NCBI GenBank assembly: GCA_948468045.1
Contig: CAOKGO010000008.1
Span: 1-58,833, forward strand
Length of the DNA: 58,833 nucleotides
Direction of reading: 5' to 3'
Origin: an uncultured Clostridium sp.
GTDB taxonomy: Bacteria; Bacillota; Clostridia; TANB77; CAG-508
Each line of letters starts with the position of its first letter. Position 1 is the stretch's first letter. Made by a program: the position numbers and the translations under genes. The notes under the pieces were generated by a model. That model had not been told where the DNA came from. It was given only the letters and a program-made list of their open reading frames with translations, and ran no database searches. Shown here one piece after another: positions 49,048 to 57,727 of this stretch.

Positions 49048-49642
49048 ATGTACAAAATAGATAAAGTGCAAAGAGAAAACAAAAGAATGCATATAATTGG
49101 AAAAATTTTAAGTGCTATAATATATATTATATTAATACCTATAATAATATTTAATTTTACACTAATCATAAAATCATTTATTAAACCTAATAAAACACCA
49201 GACTTTTTTGGATATAAAAGTTTTGTTATTGTATCACGGAAGCATGGAACCAACAATTATGACAGGTGATGCAATACTAGTAAAAGAAGTGCCACAAAAT
49301 GAAATAAAAGTAGGAGATATTGTATCTTTTTCACAAGGTGGAACTAATGTTACACATAGAATTATTGCAATGGTTAAGGAAGATGGCATTCAAAAATATA
49401 CAACCAAAGGAGACAATAATAATATAGAGGACAAAGAAAAAATAATTTATGAACAAATAGAGGGGAAATACCAATTTAAAATTAATCAATTTGGAACAGT
49501 AATGCAAGTTTTGAAAAGTAAGGTTACATTAATTGTATTAATTATAATAATTATTCTTATTTATTTGAGTAAGAGAAAAATGGAAAATAAAAGAAAAGAG
49601 CGAAAAGAGAAAAGAATGAAGTATAAAGAAAAAGAAGAATAA
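49048..49642 (+). CDS. Signal peptidase I (SipW/S26B type) with one CGG +1 shift
   Basis: 197 residues reconstructed; ATG 49048 with AAGGAG. First membrane helix about 20-47 (LSAIIYIILIPIIIFNFTL). The catalytic motif VIVSGSMEPTI is split at CGG 49237 between its two serines; skipping C restores it. S26B-type His in GTNVTHRI, GD box in TTKGDNN, and a second helix near the C-terminus (VTLIVLIIIIILIYL) followed by a basic tail. Without the shift a 73-residue stub lacking the catalytic serine would result. SipW-like peptidases process secreted matrix or surface proteins. Confidence 0.9.
49237..49239 (+). other. CGG +1 shift site 10 (signal peptidase codon 64, in SGSMEP)
   Basis: GTA TCA CGG AAG CAT in frame 0. 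Skipping C gives GTA TCA GGA AGC ATG GAA CCA, the catalytic SGSMEP. Confidence 0.95.
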
Positions 49643-49694
49643 ATTTGAAAAAATAATTACAATTTATCTCTTGAAAAGGAATGAGGTTTTTATA

Positions 49695-51129
49695 ATGAAA
49701 CAAGAAAAATTGGAATTAATAGCAGATTTTTACGAATTTACAATGTCAAATGGATACTTTGTCAATAAAAAAAATGACATAGCTTATTTTGACATTTTTT
49801 TTAGAAAAATACCAGATAATGGTGGTTATGCAATTATAGCAGGGTTAGAACAAGTAATTGAAGCTATACAAAATTTGAGTTTTGACAAAGAGGATATAGA
49901 ATATTTAAGAAGTCAAAATATGTTTTCAGAAGAATATCTAAACTACTTAGCTAATTTTAAATTTACAGGAGATATGTGGGCTATTCCAGAGGGGACAGTT
50001 GTATTTCCAAATGAGCCATTAATTACAATTAAAGCACCACTTGTGGAAGCACAACTTTTAGAAACCTTAATATTACTAATTATAAATCATCAAAGTTTAA
50101 TTGCTACAAAGACGAGTAGAATTGTAAATTCGGCTCAAGGAATACCAATTATGGAATTTGGGGCTAGAAGAGCACATGGGGTATCTAGTGCAATATATGG
50201 AGCAAGAGCAGCAATAATTCGGAGGAGCAGTTGGAACATCTTGTACATTAACAGCACAAAAATTTGATGTGCCATCAAGTGGTACAATGGCACATAGTTG
50301 GATTCAAAGTTTTGATAGTGAATATGAAGCATTTAAAACATATGCAGAGTTATATCCTAATAATTGTACATTTTTAATTGATACTTATAATACTTTAGAA
50401 AGTGGATTACCAAATGCTATAAAAGTATTTAATGAAGTTTTAAAACCACAAGGTATAAGGCCAGTTGCAGTAAGGCTAGATAGCGGAGACTTAGCATATT
50501 TGTCTAAAAAAGTAAGAAAAATATTGGATGAAGCAGGTTATAATGACTGTAAAATTTGTGTAACTAATTCTTTAGATGAACACTTAATTACAGCTTTATT
50601 AGAACAAGAAGCGAAAGTAGACTCTTTTGGAGTTGGTGAAAATCTAATTACAGCTAAAAGTGATGCCGTTTTTGGTGGTGTCTATAAAATGGTTGCAATT
50701 GAAAGAAATGCGGAAATAATTCCTAAGATAAAAATAAGTGAAAATGTGGAAAAAATTACAAATCCAAGTTTTAAGAAAGTTTATCGTTTTTATTGCAAAG
50801 ACACAAATTATGCATTAGCAGATGTTATAATGTTAGCAGATGAGGAAGAACCAAAAGGAGAATATGAAATATTTGATGAGTATAATACTTGGAAAAGGAA
50901 AAAATTGAATAATTACTATGTAAAAGAATTACAAGAAAAGATATTTGAAAATGGCAAATTAATATATCAAATTCCTAAACTGAAAGAAATTGCAAAATAT
51001 GAAAAGGAACAACTATCAAGGTTATGGGAAGAAATAACAAGATTAAAAAATCCACAAAAATACTATGTGGATTTATCACAAAAATTATATGACTTAAAAG
51101 TACAAATGCTAAATAAAAAGAAGATATAA
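49695..51129 (+). CDS. pncB: Nicotinate phosphoribosyltransferase with one CGG +1 shift
   Basis: 477 residues reconstructed from ATG 49695 (MKQEKLELIADFYEF); an earlier in-frame ATG-like start at 49671 is less typical. Converts nicotinate and PRPP to NaMN in NAD salvage. DFYEFTMSNGYF is the family start, EFGARRAHG carries active-site residues, and after the shift GGAVGTSC and SSGTMAHSWI continue, with RLDSGDLAYLSKK in the phosphate-binding region. CGG 50220 lies in ARAAII/GGAVGTS, next to a conserved glycine. The reading frame is otherwise intact. Pairs functionally with the NadR-like gene, which has two sites. Confidence 0.93.
50220..50222 (+). other. CGG +1 shift site 11 (pncB codon 176)
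   Basis: ATA ATT CGG AGG AGC AGT in frame 0. Skipping C gives ATA ATT GGA GGA GCA GTT GGA ACA, the conserved GGAVGT. Confidence 0.95.
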
Positions 51130-51264
51130 TTTCAATAAAGTCTAGTTTTGAAAAATTTATATATTATTTATAAGTAACAAATTAAAAAATATATAAACTT
51201 TCACAAAAGTGATTAACATAACGCAAAACAAATCATACTATATAATATAGGAGGCAAAAAGAAA

Positions 51265-52029
51265 GTGGAAAACGTATTATATAGTATAGCAGGAATTCTA
51301 ATACCATTTTTCGGAACCAGTTTAGGAAGCAGTTTTGTATTTTTTTTAAAGAAAAATATGAACGAAAAAATACAAAAAATGATTGTAGGTTTTGCATCTG
51401 GAGTTATGATAGCAGCAAGTGTATGGTCACTTATCTTACCTTCTGTTGAAATGGCAGAAAATCAAGGGATATTACCATGGATACCAGCATCAGTTGGAGT
51501 ATTAGCAGGGGTGGCATTTCTTATAGTAATTAATAAATTAGCAAAAAAAATTGAGAAAAAAAGAAATGGAAAAAAGTTAAATATGCTAATATTTTCGGTT
51601 ACACTACATAATATCCCAGAGGGAATGGCAGTAGGTGTATGTTTTGCAGGATTTTTAGCAGGAAATGCAGGAATTTCTTTATTAGAAGCAATAGTGCTAG
51701 CAATAGGTATAGCAATACAAAATATTCCAGAGGGGGCAATAATTTCAATGCCTTTAAAAATGCAAGGCACTAGCAAAAAGAAAGCATTTCTATATGGTGT
51801 TTTATCTGGAATTGTAGAGCCAATAGCAGCTATAATTACAGTATTATTGTTAAATATAGTAGTGCCAATTTTACCTTATTTATTATCATTTGCAGCAGGT
51901 GCTATGATATTTGTTGTAATAGAAGAATTAGTTCCAGAAATTCATATGGGAAAAAAATCAATGTTAGGTGTAATTGGTGTGACAATAGGGTTTATCATAA
52001 TGATGGTATTAGATATAGCTTTAGGATAA
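51265..52029 (+). CDS. ZIP-family metal transporter
   Basis: 254 residues; GTG 51265 with AGGAGG 10 bases upstream. Eight hydrophobic helices. The metal-site helices IV and V carry HNIPEGMAVG and QNIPEGAIIS, the ZupT/GufA-like signature of zinc/divalent cation uptake or export. A short cytoplasmic basic loop (KKIEKKRNGKK) lies between helices III and IV. Located in the inner membrane; stands alone. Confidence 0.9.
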   Translation: MENVLYSIAGILIPFFGTSLGSSFVFFLKKNMNEKIQKMIVGFASGVMIAASVWSLILPSVEMAENQGILPWIPASVGVLAGVAFLIVINKLAKKIEKKRNGKKLNMLIFSVTLHNIPEGMAVGVCFAGFLAGNAGISLLEAIVLAIGIAIQNIPEGAIISMPLKMQGTSKKKAFLYGVLSGIVEPIAAIITVLLLNIVVPILPYLLSFAAGAMIFVVIEELVPEIHMGKKSMLGVIGVTIGFIIMMVLDIALG

Positions 52030-52043
52030 AAAGATAGTATTGA

Positions 52044-52150
52044 TGTTATAGGAAAAACTTTGGAAATTTTTAGTTTGACAATCAAAGTGAAAATAAATTA
52101 TTAAGAAAATTTTATTTTCAAAAGAAAAACTGGAGATTTTCCTATAACAT
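52044..52150 (+). repeat. Repeat B-related long hairpin
   Basis: GTTATAGGAAAA ... TTTTCCTATAAC arms at each end (about 52045-52056 and 52137-52148) enclose AAAATTTTATTTTC-type inverted repeats. The AATTGC-core hairpin of other copies is replaced. The spacer 52030-52206 has no gene. Confidence 0.55.
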
Positions 52151-52206
52151 AAATACAGTAAAGTATTTATAGTAAATCTTAATTTAAGAAAAGGGATGAA
52201 TAAAAA

Positions 52207-52836
52207 ATGAAAAAAACAATTGGAATAATTTCAAGAGAATATATATCAGATTATAAAGAAGTAAAGCTATATGGTTTTAGACAAGATTTAGTGCCATTTT
52301 TAAGAAAATATGATATAAATATTATTAGTATACCAGTTATATTTCAAAATGAAAATGAATTTAAAAAAGTAAATGAAATTATAGATTTTTGTGATGGAAT
52401 TATATTTCCAGGTGGCTCAGAAATGTATAATATAGACTACAAAATAATTAAATATTTATATGAAATGGACAAGCCAACATTAGGTGTTTGTTTGGGATTT
52501 CAAATTATGGCAAAAGCATTTAATGGTAAAGATAGAGTTTTAATTGAAAGTGGAAATCATGCAAGTGAAGAAGAATATGTACACAATGTTACAATAAAAA
52601 AAGATAGTTTATTATATAAAATTATAGGTGAAGAAAACATAATGGTTAATAGTAGACATACAAAAAAAGTACCATATACTGAATTAGATTGTGTGGCATA
52701 TAGTGATGATGGAATTTTAGAGGCAATAGAGGCAAAAGATAAAAAGTTTTTTATTGGAACTCAATGGCACCCAGAGTCTTTATTAGATGATGAAAATAGT
52801 AAAAAATTTTTTGATTATTTTATAGAAAGTTTATAA
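52207..52836 (+). CDS. Class I glutamine amidotransferase-like (C26) hydrolase
   Basis: 209 residues; ATG 52207 after AAAAGGGATG. Resembles gamma-glutamyl-gamma-aminobutyrate hydrolases (PuuD/C26). Oxyanion motif FPGGSEMY, nucleophile in PTLGVCLGFQIMAK and catalytic His-Glu in GTQWHPESLL are all present. The VNSRHTKKV segment corresponds to the family NSxHxQ(A/S). Substrate unproven; a gamma-glutamyl compound is likely. Confidence 0.85.
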   Translation: MKKTIGIISREYISDYKEVKLYGFRQDLVPFLRKYDINIISIPVIFQNENEFKKVNEIIDFCDGIIFPGGSEMYNIDYKIIKYLYEMDKPTLGVCLGFQIMAKAFNGKDRVLIESGNHASEEEYVHNVTIKKDSLLYKIIGEENIMVNSRHTKKVPYTELDCVAYSDDGILEAIEAKDKKFFIGTQWHPESLLDDENSKKFFDYFIESL

Positions 52837-52965
52837 AAAGGTAATATATTTTAATATTTATGAATAAACTATTAAAATTTTTAAAAATATATATCATGAA
52901 ATACTATAAAATTAAGCAAAAAATTAATAAAAAGAAAAAAATAAAGAAAAATTTTCAAAAAGCAC

Positions 52966-52994
52966 TTGACAAGTATAAGAAAAATTAGTATAAT
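52966..52994 (+). promoter_or_regulatory. Promoter of the tRNA cluster
   Basis: TTGACA (52966-52971), 17 bases, TATAAT (52989-52994), 22 bases upstream of tRNA-Val. Near-perfect sigma-A promoter. Confidence 0.8.
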
Positions 52995-53016
52995 AAAATC
53001 CGTCGGAAGACAAAAT

Positions 53017-53092
53017 GGTCGCTTAGCTCAGCTGGGAGAGCATCTGCCTTACAAGCAGGGGGTCATAGGTTCGAGCCCTATAGCGACCACCA
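53017..53092 (+). tRNA. tRNA-Val (TAC)
   Basis: 76-nt cloverleaf: acceptor GGTCGCT/AGCGACC, anticodon loop CTTACAA (TAC), T arm GGTTCGAGCCC, encoded CCA. Confidence 0.96.
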
Positions 53093-53143
53093 TTTATTTT
53101 TAGATTTTATGAAAATTAAATGGAGCAAAAGTTAGAGGTTTAT

Positions 53144-53220
53144 GGCCCGGTAGTTCAGTTGGTTAGAACGCTAGCCTGTCACGCTAGAGGTCGACGGTTC
53201 GAGCCCGTTCCGGGTCGCCA
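53144..53220 (+). tRNA. tRNA-Asp (GTC)
   Basis: 77 nt: acceptor GGCCCGG/CCGGGTC (one G-U pair), anticodon loop CTGTCAC (GTC), T arm CGGTTCGAGCCCG, encoded CCA. Confidence 0.96.
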
Positions 53221-53245
53221 TTTTTTTATTTATAAACTTACATAT

Positions 53246-53301
53246 GGCTTTATAGCTCAGTTGGTAGAGCAAGGGACTGAAAATCAACAGTTCGCTTACA
53301 T
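53246..53301 (+). pseudogene. Truncated tRNA-Phe copy
   Basis: GGCTTTATAGCTCAGTTGG, TAGAGCA, then GGGACTGAAAATC: the acceptor strand, D arm and anticodon arm of tRNA-Phe. The 3' half is replaced by AACAGTTCGCTTACAT. The ACTTACAT before it and GCTTACAT before the intact gene suggest a partial tandem duplication of about 56 bases. Confidence 0.8.
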
Positions 53302-53377
53302 GCCTTTATAGCTCAGTTGGTAGAGCAAAGGACTGAAAATCCTTGTGTCCCTGGTTCGATTCCAGGTGAAGGCACCA
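53302..53377 (+). tRNA. tRNA-Phe (GAA)
   Basis: 76 nt: acceptor GCCTTTA/TGAAGGC, anticodon loop CTGAAAA (GAA), T arm CTGGTTCGATTCCAG, encoded CCA. Its 3' end adjoins an integrase gene and is the probable attachment site. Confidence 0.96.
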
Positions 53378-53390
53378 AACAAAAAAGCGA

Positions 53391-53414
53391 ACAGAAAATT
53401 ACCAAGTTTTCTGT
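53391..53414 (+). terminator. Hairpin between tRNA-Phe and integrase
   Basis: ACAGAAAA (53391-53398) and TTTTCTGT (53407-53414) form a perfect 8-bp stem. It may terminate transcription from either side. Confidence 0.55.
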
Positions 53415-53447
53415 AACATCTAAAAAAATATCTAAAAAATGTATTTG

Positions 53448-54644
53448 TTAGGCAGTAGCAAGTACATTTTTTATTTTGTCTGTAGATAAAACATTAGATA
53501 TTGCATTTGCACTTTCGTTCATACTATTAGAATCTAAATGTGCATATATATTTGCAGTAGTATTATAATTAGAATGTCCTAGCCATACTTGAATTTGTTT
53601 CATATTGATTCCTTCAGCAAGTAATAAACTTGCACAAGTATGCCTTAGATCGTGAAAGCGAATTATTCTTAAATCATTCTTTTTTAGTAATTTTGTAAAA
53701 GCATGTGATACATAATCAGGATTTAACAAAGTTCCCATATTATCAATACATATATAGTCTAAATATTCTTGATTATAACTATTGCCACAAATTATTTTAT
53801 TTTGTTCTTGTTTCTTTTTTAGTTCTAATAAGTAGTTTTCAACTACTGGTAATAAAGGCAAAGTTCTTGTACTAGATTTTGTTTTAGTTTTATCTTTTCT
53901 TACTAATTTATTAGAATGATTTGAACTTATTTGTGTTACTGTATGATTTATTAGTATAGTTTTATTTGTAAAATCTATTGCACTCCATTTTAAGCCAACA
54001 ACTTCACTTCTTCGTAATCCATAAAAACAACTTAAAATAACTGGTGTTTCTAGTTTGGTATTTTCAATTATTTTTAAGAGTTTTAATATTTCTTCACTTG
54101 TATAATGTTTTGCATTATATGGATCAATTTTTGGTAATTCTACTTTATCAGCAGGATTAGAAATGATTACATCTGTTTTTACTGCATATTGTAAAGCCTT
54201 TCCAATATTTGCATGATAATGTTTAACAGTATTCCCAGAAAGTCCATTGTCAATTAAATATTGATAAAAGTCTTGAATATCTTGTGCCTTTACCGCTTGT
54301 AATATTACTTTTTTATTCTCGAAATAAGTTGTCATTCTTCCATTTATTAATTTTTCATAACCACAATAAGTTGTTTCTTCAACAGATGATTTAATTATCT
54401 TTAGCCACTTTTTCATAAAATCTATAAATAGTATATTTTCATTATCAATATTATCACTATTTATTTCTTCTTGAAATTTAGTTCTAATGTTTTCTAACTC
54501 ATTTTCTGCTTTCTTTTTATTTCCTTTTACTGCTTTTACTTTAGTAGAAACCCATTTTGTTTTCCATTTTCCGTCTTTCTTAAAACTCAAAACTGCTTGA
54601 TATATTTTATTTTTAATTTGTAAGCTACCTGTTACTTCTATCAT
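53448..54644 (-). CDS. Tyrosine integrase of an integrated element
   Basis: 398 residues on the minus strand; start ATG 54644 with GGAGTTAATT. N-terminal AP2-like/SAM-like arm (about 1-160), catalytic domain with the first Arg in CFYGLRRSEVVGLKW, HDLRHTCAS, the later His in LGHSNYNTTANIY, and Tyr in NIYAH. Known: Tn916/ICE-type integrases adjacent to a tRNA 3' end. The direction is towards tRNA-Phe and the gene ends about 70 bases from it. The excisionase lies immediately upstream. Confidence 0.92.
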   Translation of the reverse strand: MIEVTGSLQIKNKIYQAVLSFKKDGKWKTKWVSTKVKAVKGNKKKAENELENIRTKFQEEINSDNIDNENILFIDFMKKWLKIIKSSVEETTYCGYEKLINGRMTTYFENKKVILQAVKAQDIQDFYQYLIDNGLSGNTVKHYHANIGKALQYAVKTDVIISNPADKVELPKIDPYNAKHYTSEEILKLLKIIENTKLETPVILSCFYGLRRSEVVGLKWSAIDFTNKTILINHTVTQISSNHSNKLVRKDKTKTKSSTRTLPLLPVVENYLLELKKKQEQNKIICGNSYNQEYLDYICIDNMGTLLNPDYVSHAFTKLLKKNDLRIIRFHDLRHTCASLLLAEGINMKQIQVWLGHSNYNTTANIYAHLDSNSMNESANAISNVLSTDKIKNVLATA

Positions 54645-54764
54645 AATTAACTCCTTTCGTTCCTATAACAGTTTAAATTTAACTTACTATTGATATTTTA
54701 GATAATACCATGAAAGTAAATTAATGTCTAGTTGTGTTATTGTAAAACAACAAGGTTCTGGGGT

Positions 54765-54797
54765 ACCCACTCACAATCTTTGATTGTGTAAGTGGGT
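54765..54797 (-). other. Hairpin between excisionase and integrase
   Basis: CCCACTCACAATC and GATTGTGTAAGTGGG pair (one-base bulge) around TTT. No T run, so possibly attenuation or protein binding. The 54645-54804 interval holds no gene. Confidence 0.5.
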
Positions 54798-54804
54798 CGG
54801 GTTC

Positions 54805-55017
54805 TTATATTTCGTTTTGATTTGTTAGATACGCTATAACATTTCTTTTTGGTATTTTGTATTGTCTACCAACTTTTAGTGCTTGAATAGTTTGATTTCT
54901 TACTAATCTATAAGCAAGAGTTATACCAATTCCAAGCATTTCTTTTAACTGATTAATGTCCACTAAATCTGGATATGAAGTAAACATCATTTGATAATTT
55001 TCTTTAATAGTATCCAT
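54805..55017 (-). CDS. Excisionase-like DNA-binding protein
   Basis: 70 residues from ATG 55017, chosen because AAGGAGG lies 9 bases upstream; the frame extends to 55047. Winged-helix HTH_17 type: VDINQLKEMLGIGITLAYRL, then the wing KVGRQYKIPKRNVIAYL. Xis proteins of Tn916-like elements have this size and pattern and bend DNA to favour excision. Lies directly upstream of the integrase on the same strand. Confidence 0.82.
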   Translation of the reverse strand: MDTIKENYQMMFTSYPDLVDINQLKEMLGIGITLAYRLVRNQTIQALKVGRQYKIPKRNVIAYLTNQNEI

Positions 55018-55085
55018 GTTGTAAGTCCTCCTTCCTTTAAAATTCACAATAAAAAAGACCTATTAAGTAATCTTAATAAAGCCTG

Positions 55086-55550
55086 TTAATAACTATAAAC
55101 ATATCTATTTTTATATTTTTGTGTTGGTACTTTAATATTCATATTGATTGTTTTGGGAATATCGGCTCCAACTTTTAATTTGCTATCTATACTTAAATTT
55201 CCCTTGCTATTAGTGTGGTATATGCTAGACCATTTTGCTAAAGCATAATCTGACATAGTATTGTTATTATAAGATAATTCCATTGAATCTTGCTTCTGTT
55301 GAGCTAACATTTGCTCATAGCTGTTATCATCTTTCTTTGGTCTATCATAAATTTTAAAATATTCTTGTAAATAAACTTTTCTGTTTTCAGCATTTGTTTT
55401 TTTACGATGTTCTTTTTCTTCTTTGTTTCTTTTGTCAGTTTTTACAACCTTTGAAACATAAGGACAGCTTTTTCCAACTATTTTAGCAATTTCGTTTTGT
55501 TTTAGATGTTTATTATAATATAAGTCTAAAATCTGTTCTTTGGTATCCAA
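55086..55550 (-). CDS. HTH regulatory protein of the element
   Basis: 154 residues from TTG 55550, chosen because AAGGAGG lies about 10 bases upstream; the frame extends to 55604 with no ribosome site. N-terminal sigma-region-4-like helix-turn-helix (QILDLYYNKHLKQNEIAKIV, then SCPYVSKVVKTD), followed by a Lys/Glu-rich helix and a polar C-terminus. Proteins of this layout are common next to Xis/Int of Clostridia elements and may control them. Exact family not recognised. Confidence 0.68.
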   Translation of the reverse strand: MDTKEQILDLYYNKHLKQNEIAKIVGKSCPYVSKVVKTDKRNKEEKEHRKKTNAENRKVYLQEYFKIYDRPKKDDNSYEQMLAQQKQDSMELSYNNNTMSDYALAKWSSIYHTNSKGNLSIDSKLKVGADIPKTINMNIKVPTQKYKNRYVYSY

Positions 55551-55828
55551 TTTTTCTTTTTCCTCCTTCACTTTGTTACGTATTAAGAAAATGTAATTAA
55601 GCATAGTTTAAACATTTTCTAAATCCTATAGTTAATTTTTTGTTTGCATTATTTTAAATACAATTCGCCTATTGACATTATCTAATATATGTTGTATTAT
55701 TATATTGTGAGAAACATATAAAATATATTAGATATTGTTATTATACTATCATGTTTTATACTTGTCAATACAATTATTAAATATTTTTAATAATTTCTCA
55801 CACAATAATAGGATAAGGGGAAATAGAA

Positions 55829-56908
55829 ATGAGAGAACTACCACAAAATAAGTTCTTTGAAGGATTTTATATTTGGTTTGATAAAGAAAAGAAAGAAGAA
55901 TATTATGGAACACCATTATATTTATATAATGTAGATACAAAAGTAGATACCGAAAAAAGACAAGTAAAACTATTCTTAAAGAAAACAAAATTTGATGGCT
56001 TAAAATATCCAGGTATTTTATATTTTCCATATACAGAAAATTTTGGTACTATGCTTATGATGTTTTTAAATGCTGACTTTTCTAATTTTGAAAAAGCATA
56101 CAAAACATTCTTTTATGCCTATGGATTTGAACTATTAAAGGAATATGTACCCTATAAAGAATTAGAAGATACCTATACATCAGAAAAGAAAATGCTTGAC
56201 ATTATGAAAAGAGTATTTGAAGATAGTTCTTATGAACTAATTGAAATACAAGAAAATTTTAGAAAATGTGTAGATCAAGTTTATAATCTTAATGGAGTAA
56301 AAGGATTAGAAGAAGCAAGTGCCAATTCAAAGTTCATAGCAAATATAATCAAACATGAAAGTGATGTATATAGATATTCTAGTAAAATTGAAGTATTTTT
56401 AGATAGTTATGCAAGTAAAGATAATGACTATCATGAAGAAAGTTATAAAAGTTTAGTAGAGAAATTAGAAAATGATATATTATCTATCAAAAAACATAAC
56501 ATTTATACAAGCGAAAAGTTAAGTAATATCTTATATGTAGTATTAGAACAAATAGTACAAGCACCAAACTTACCCATAAAACAATGTCAAAATTGTGGTA
56601 AATACTTTATACCAAGTTCAAGACAAGATGAAGTATATTGTGAATTTCCAGATGAAAAAGGAAAGACTTGTAAAGAAAAAGGTGCATTAGAAACCTATAA
56701 GAAGAATTTAGAAAATGTCCCCGCCTTATTAGAATATAGAAGAAGTTATCAAAAGAAAATTATGATAGTTTCAAGAAATAAAGAAAATAAGCAATTAAAG
56801 AAAGATTTTGATAAATGGAAAAAAGAGGCACAAGCAAAAATTAAACTATTCAAACAAGGCAAATTAGAAGAAGAAAAGCTATATAATTGGATGCTTGAAA
56901 ATAAATAG
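55829..56908 (+). CDS. DUF6076-like zinc-binding protein
   Basis: 359 residues; ATG 55829 after AAGGGGAAAT. Mostly helical, charged; near residue 252 the sequence IKQCQNCGKYFIPSSRQDEVYCE, with a later C, resembles a CGNR-like zinc finger, and the end is a Lys-rich helix. I believe it belongs to the DUF6076 group, which is common beside integrases in Firmicutes, but I cannot verify it here. Function unknown. Transcribed divergently from the HTH protein, so the 55605-55828 spacer probably carries both promoters. Confidence 0.65.
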   Translation: MRELPQNKFFEGFYIWFDKEKKEEYYGTPLYLYNVDTKVDTEKRQVKLFLKKTKFDGLKYPGILYFPYTENFGTMLMMFLNADFSNFEKAYKTFFYAYGFELLKEYVPYKELEDTYTSEKKMLDIMKRVFEDSSYELIEIQENFRKCVDQVYNLNGVKGLEEASANSKFIANIIKHESDVYRYSSKIEVFLDSYASKDNDYHEESYKSLVEKLENDILSIKKHNIYTSEKLSNILYVVLEQIVQAPNLPIKQCQNCGKYFIPSSRQDEVYCEFPDEKGKTCKEKGALETYKKNLENVPALLEYRRSYQKKIMIVSRNKENKQLKKDFDKWKKEAQAKIKLFKQGKLEEEKLYNWMLENK

Positions 56909-56986
56909 GAAATAATATCAACAATATGTAGTAAATTTTCAAAATAAATGCTATAATATGAATATAATTAAGAAAGGAACGAGAAT

Positions 56987-57388
56987 ATGGATAATATAAA
57001 TTTAATGGAATATTGGCAAAATAGTAGTGATGAAGATTATAATGTAATGAACGTATTATATAGTAATAAGAAAAATAGTTATTCTCTATTTTTCGGACAT
57101 TTAGTGATAGAAAAATTGTTAAAAGGTTTATATGCTAAAAATAATAAAGAAAATCCTTATGCTATAAAATCTCATAACTTATTGGCACTTGCTGAAAAAT
57201 GTAATTTAGAACTAACTGATGAGCAAGTTGAAAAATTACAAATAATTACACAATTCAATATAAGTGCAAGATATGATGATTACAAAGAAACCTTTAATCA
57301 AAAATGCACAGATGATTATACATCTGAACAAATAAAGAATATTGAGGAGGTACGAACATGGTTGAAAAGTCTATTAACACAGGAATAA
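56987..57388 (+). CDS. HEPN-domain protein of a HEPN/MNT pair
   Basis: 133 residues; ATG 56987 with AAGAAAGGAACG. Helical HEPN fold: FFGHLVIEKLLKGLYAK and SHNLLALAEKCNLELTDEQ in the N-terminal part, then NISARYDDYKE. The strict RxxxxH ribonuclease motif is not evident, so toxin activity is uncertain; ARYDDYK is typical of the DNA-binding-like HEPN subgroup. Its 3' end overlaps the nucleotidyltransferase gene by 31 bases, the usual toxin-antitoxin layout. Confidence 0.8.
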   Translation: MDNINLMEYWQNSSDEDYNVMNVLYSNKKNSYSLFFGHLVIEKLLKGLYAKNNKENPYAIKSHNLLALAEKCNLELTDEQVEKLQIITQFNISARYDDYKETFNQKCTDDYTSEQIKNIEEVRTWLKSLLTQE

Positions 57389-57678
57389 TGGAATCAATAC
57401 AAAAGTATATTGAAAAAATAAGTGAACATTATAAAATTGAAGCAATAATCTTGTTTGGATCTTATGCAAAAGGAACAGAAAACGAAGATAGTGATATAGA
57501 TATAGCAATAATTTCAAGCGATTTTAGCGATATTATTGAAGATGGAGCAAAATTAATTGGCTTGACTTGGAAAATAGATACTAGAATAGAGCCACACCCA
57601 ATAACAAAAGAAGATTTTGAAAAGATTTCAAATCCTTTTGTAAAAGAGGTTGTAGATACTGGAATAAAGGTAGCTTAA
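57358..57678 (+). CDS. MNT-type nucleotidyltransferase of the HEPN/MNT pair
   Basis: 106 residues; ATG 57358 with GAGGAGG 8 bases upstream, overlapping the HEPN gene. Minimal nucleotidyltransferase motif ILFGSYAKGTENEDSDIDIAI (G-S-x-x-x-G, then D-x-D). Known: MNT partners can modify HEPN proteins and neutralise them. Likely an antitoxin or maintenance function for the element. Confidence 0.85.
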   Translation: MVEKSINTGIMESIQKYIEKISEHYKIEAIILFGSYAKGTENEDSDIDIAIISSDFSDIIEDGAKLIGLTWKIDTRIEPHPITKEDFEKISNPFVKEVVDTGIKVA

Positions 57679-57727
57679 TATAAATGAGTAAAAAAATTAA
57701 TATATTTCAAAATGAGGAGGAACAAGA

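Noticed and set aside
53120..53311. Short reading frame across tRNA-Asp and tRNA-Phe
   Set aside because: It overlaps structural RNA genes completely.
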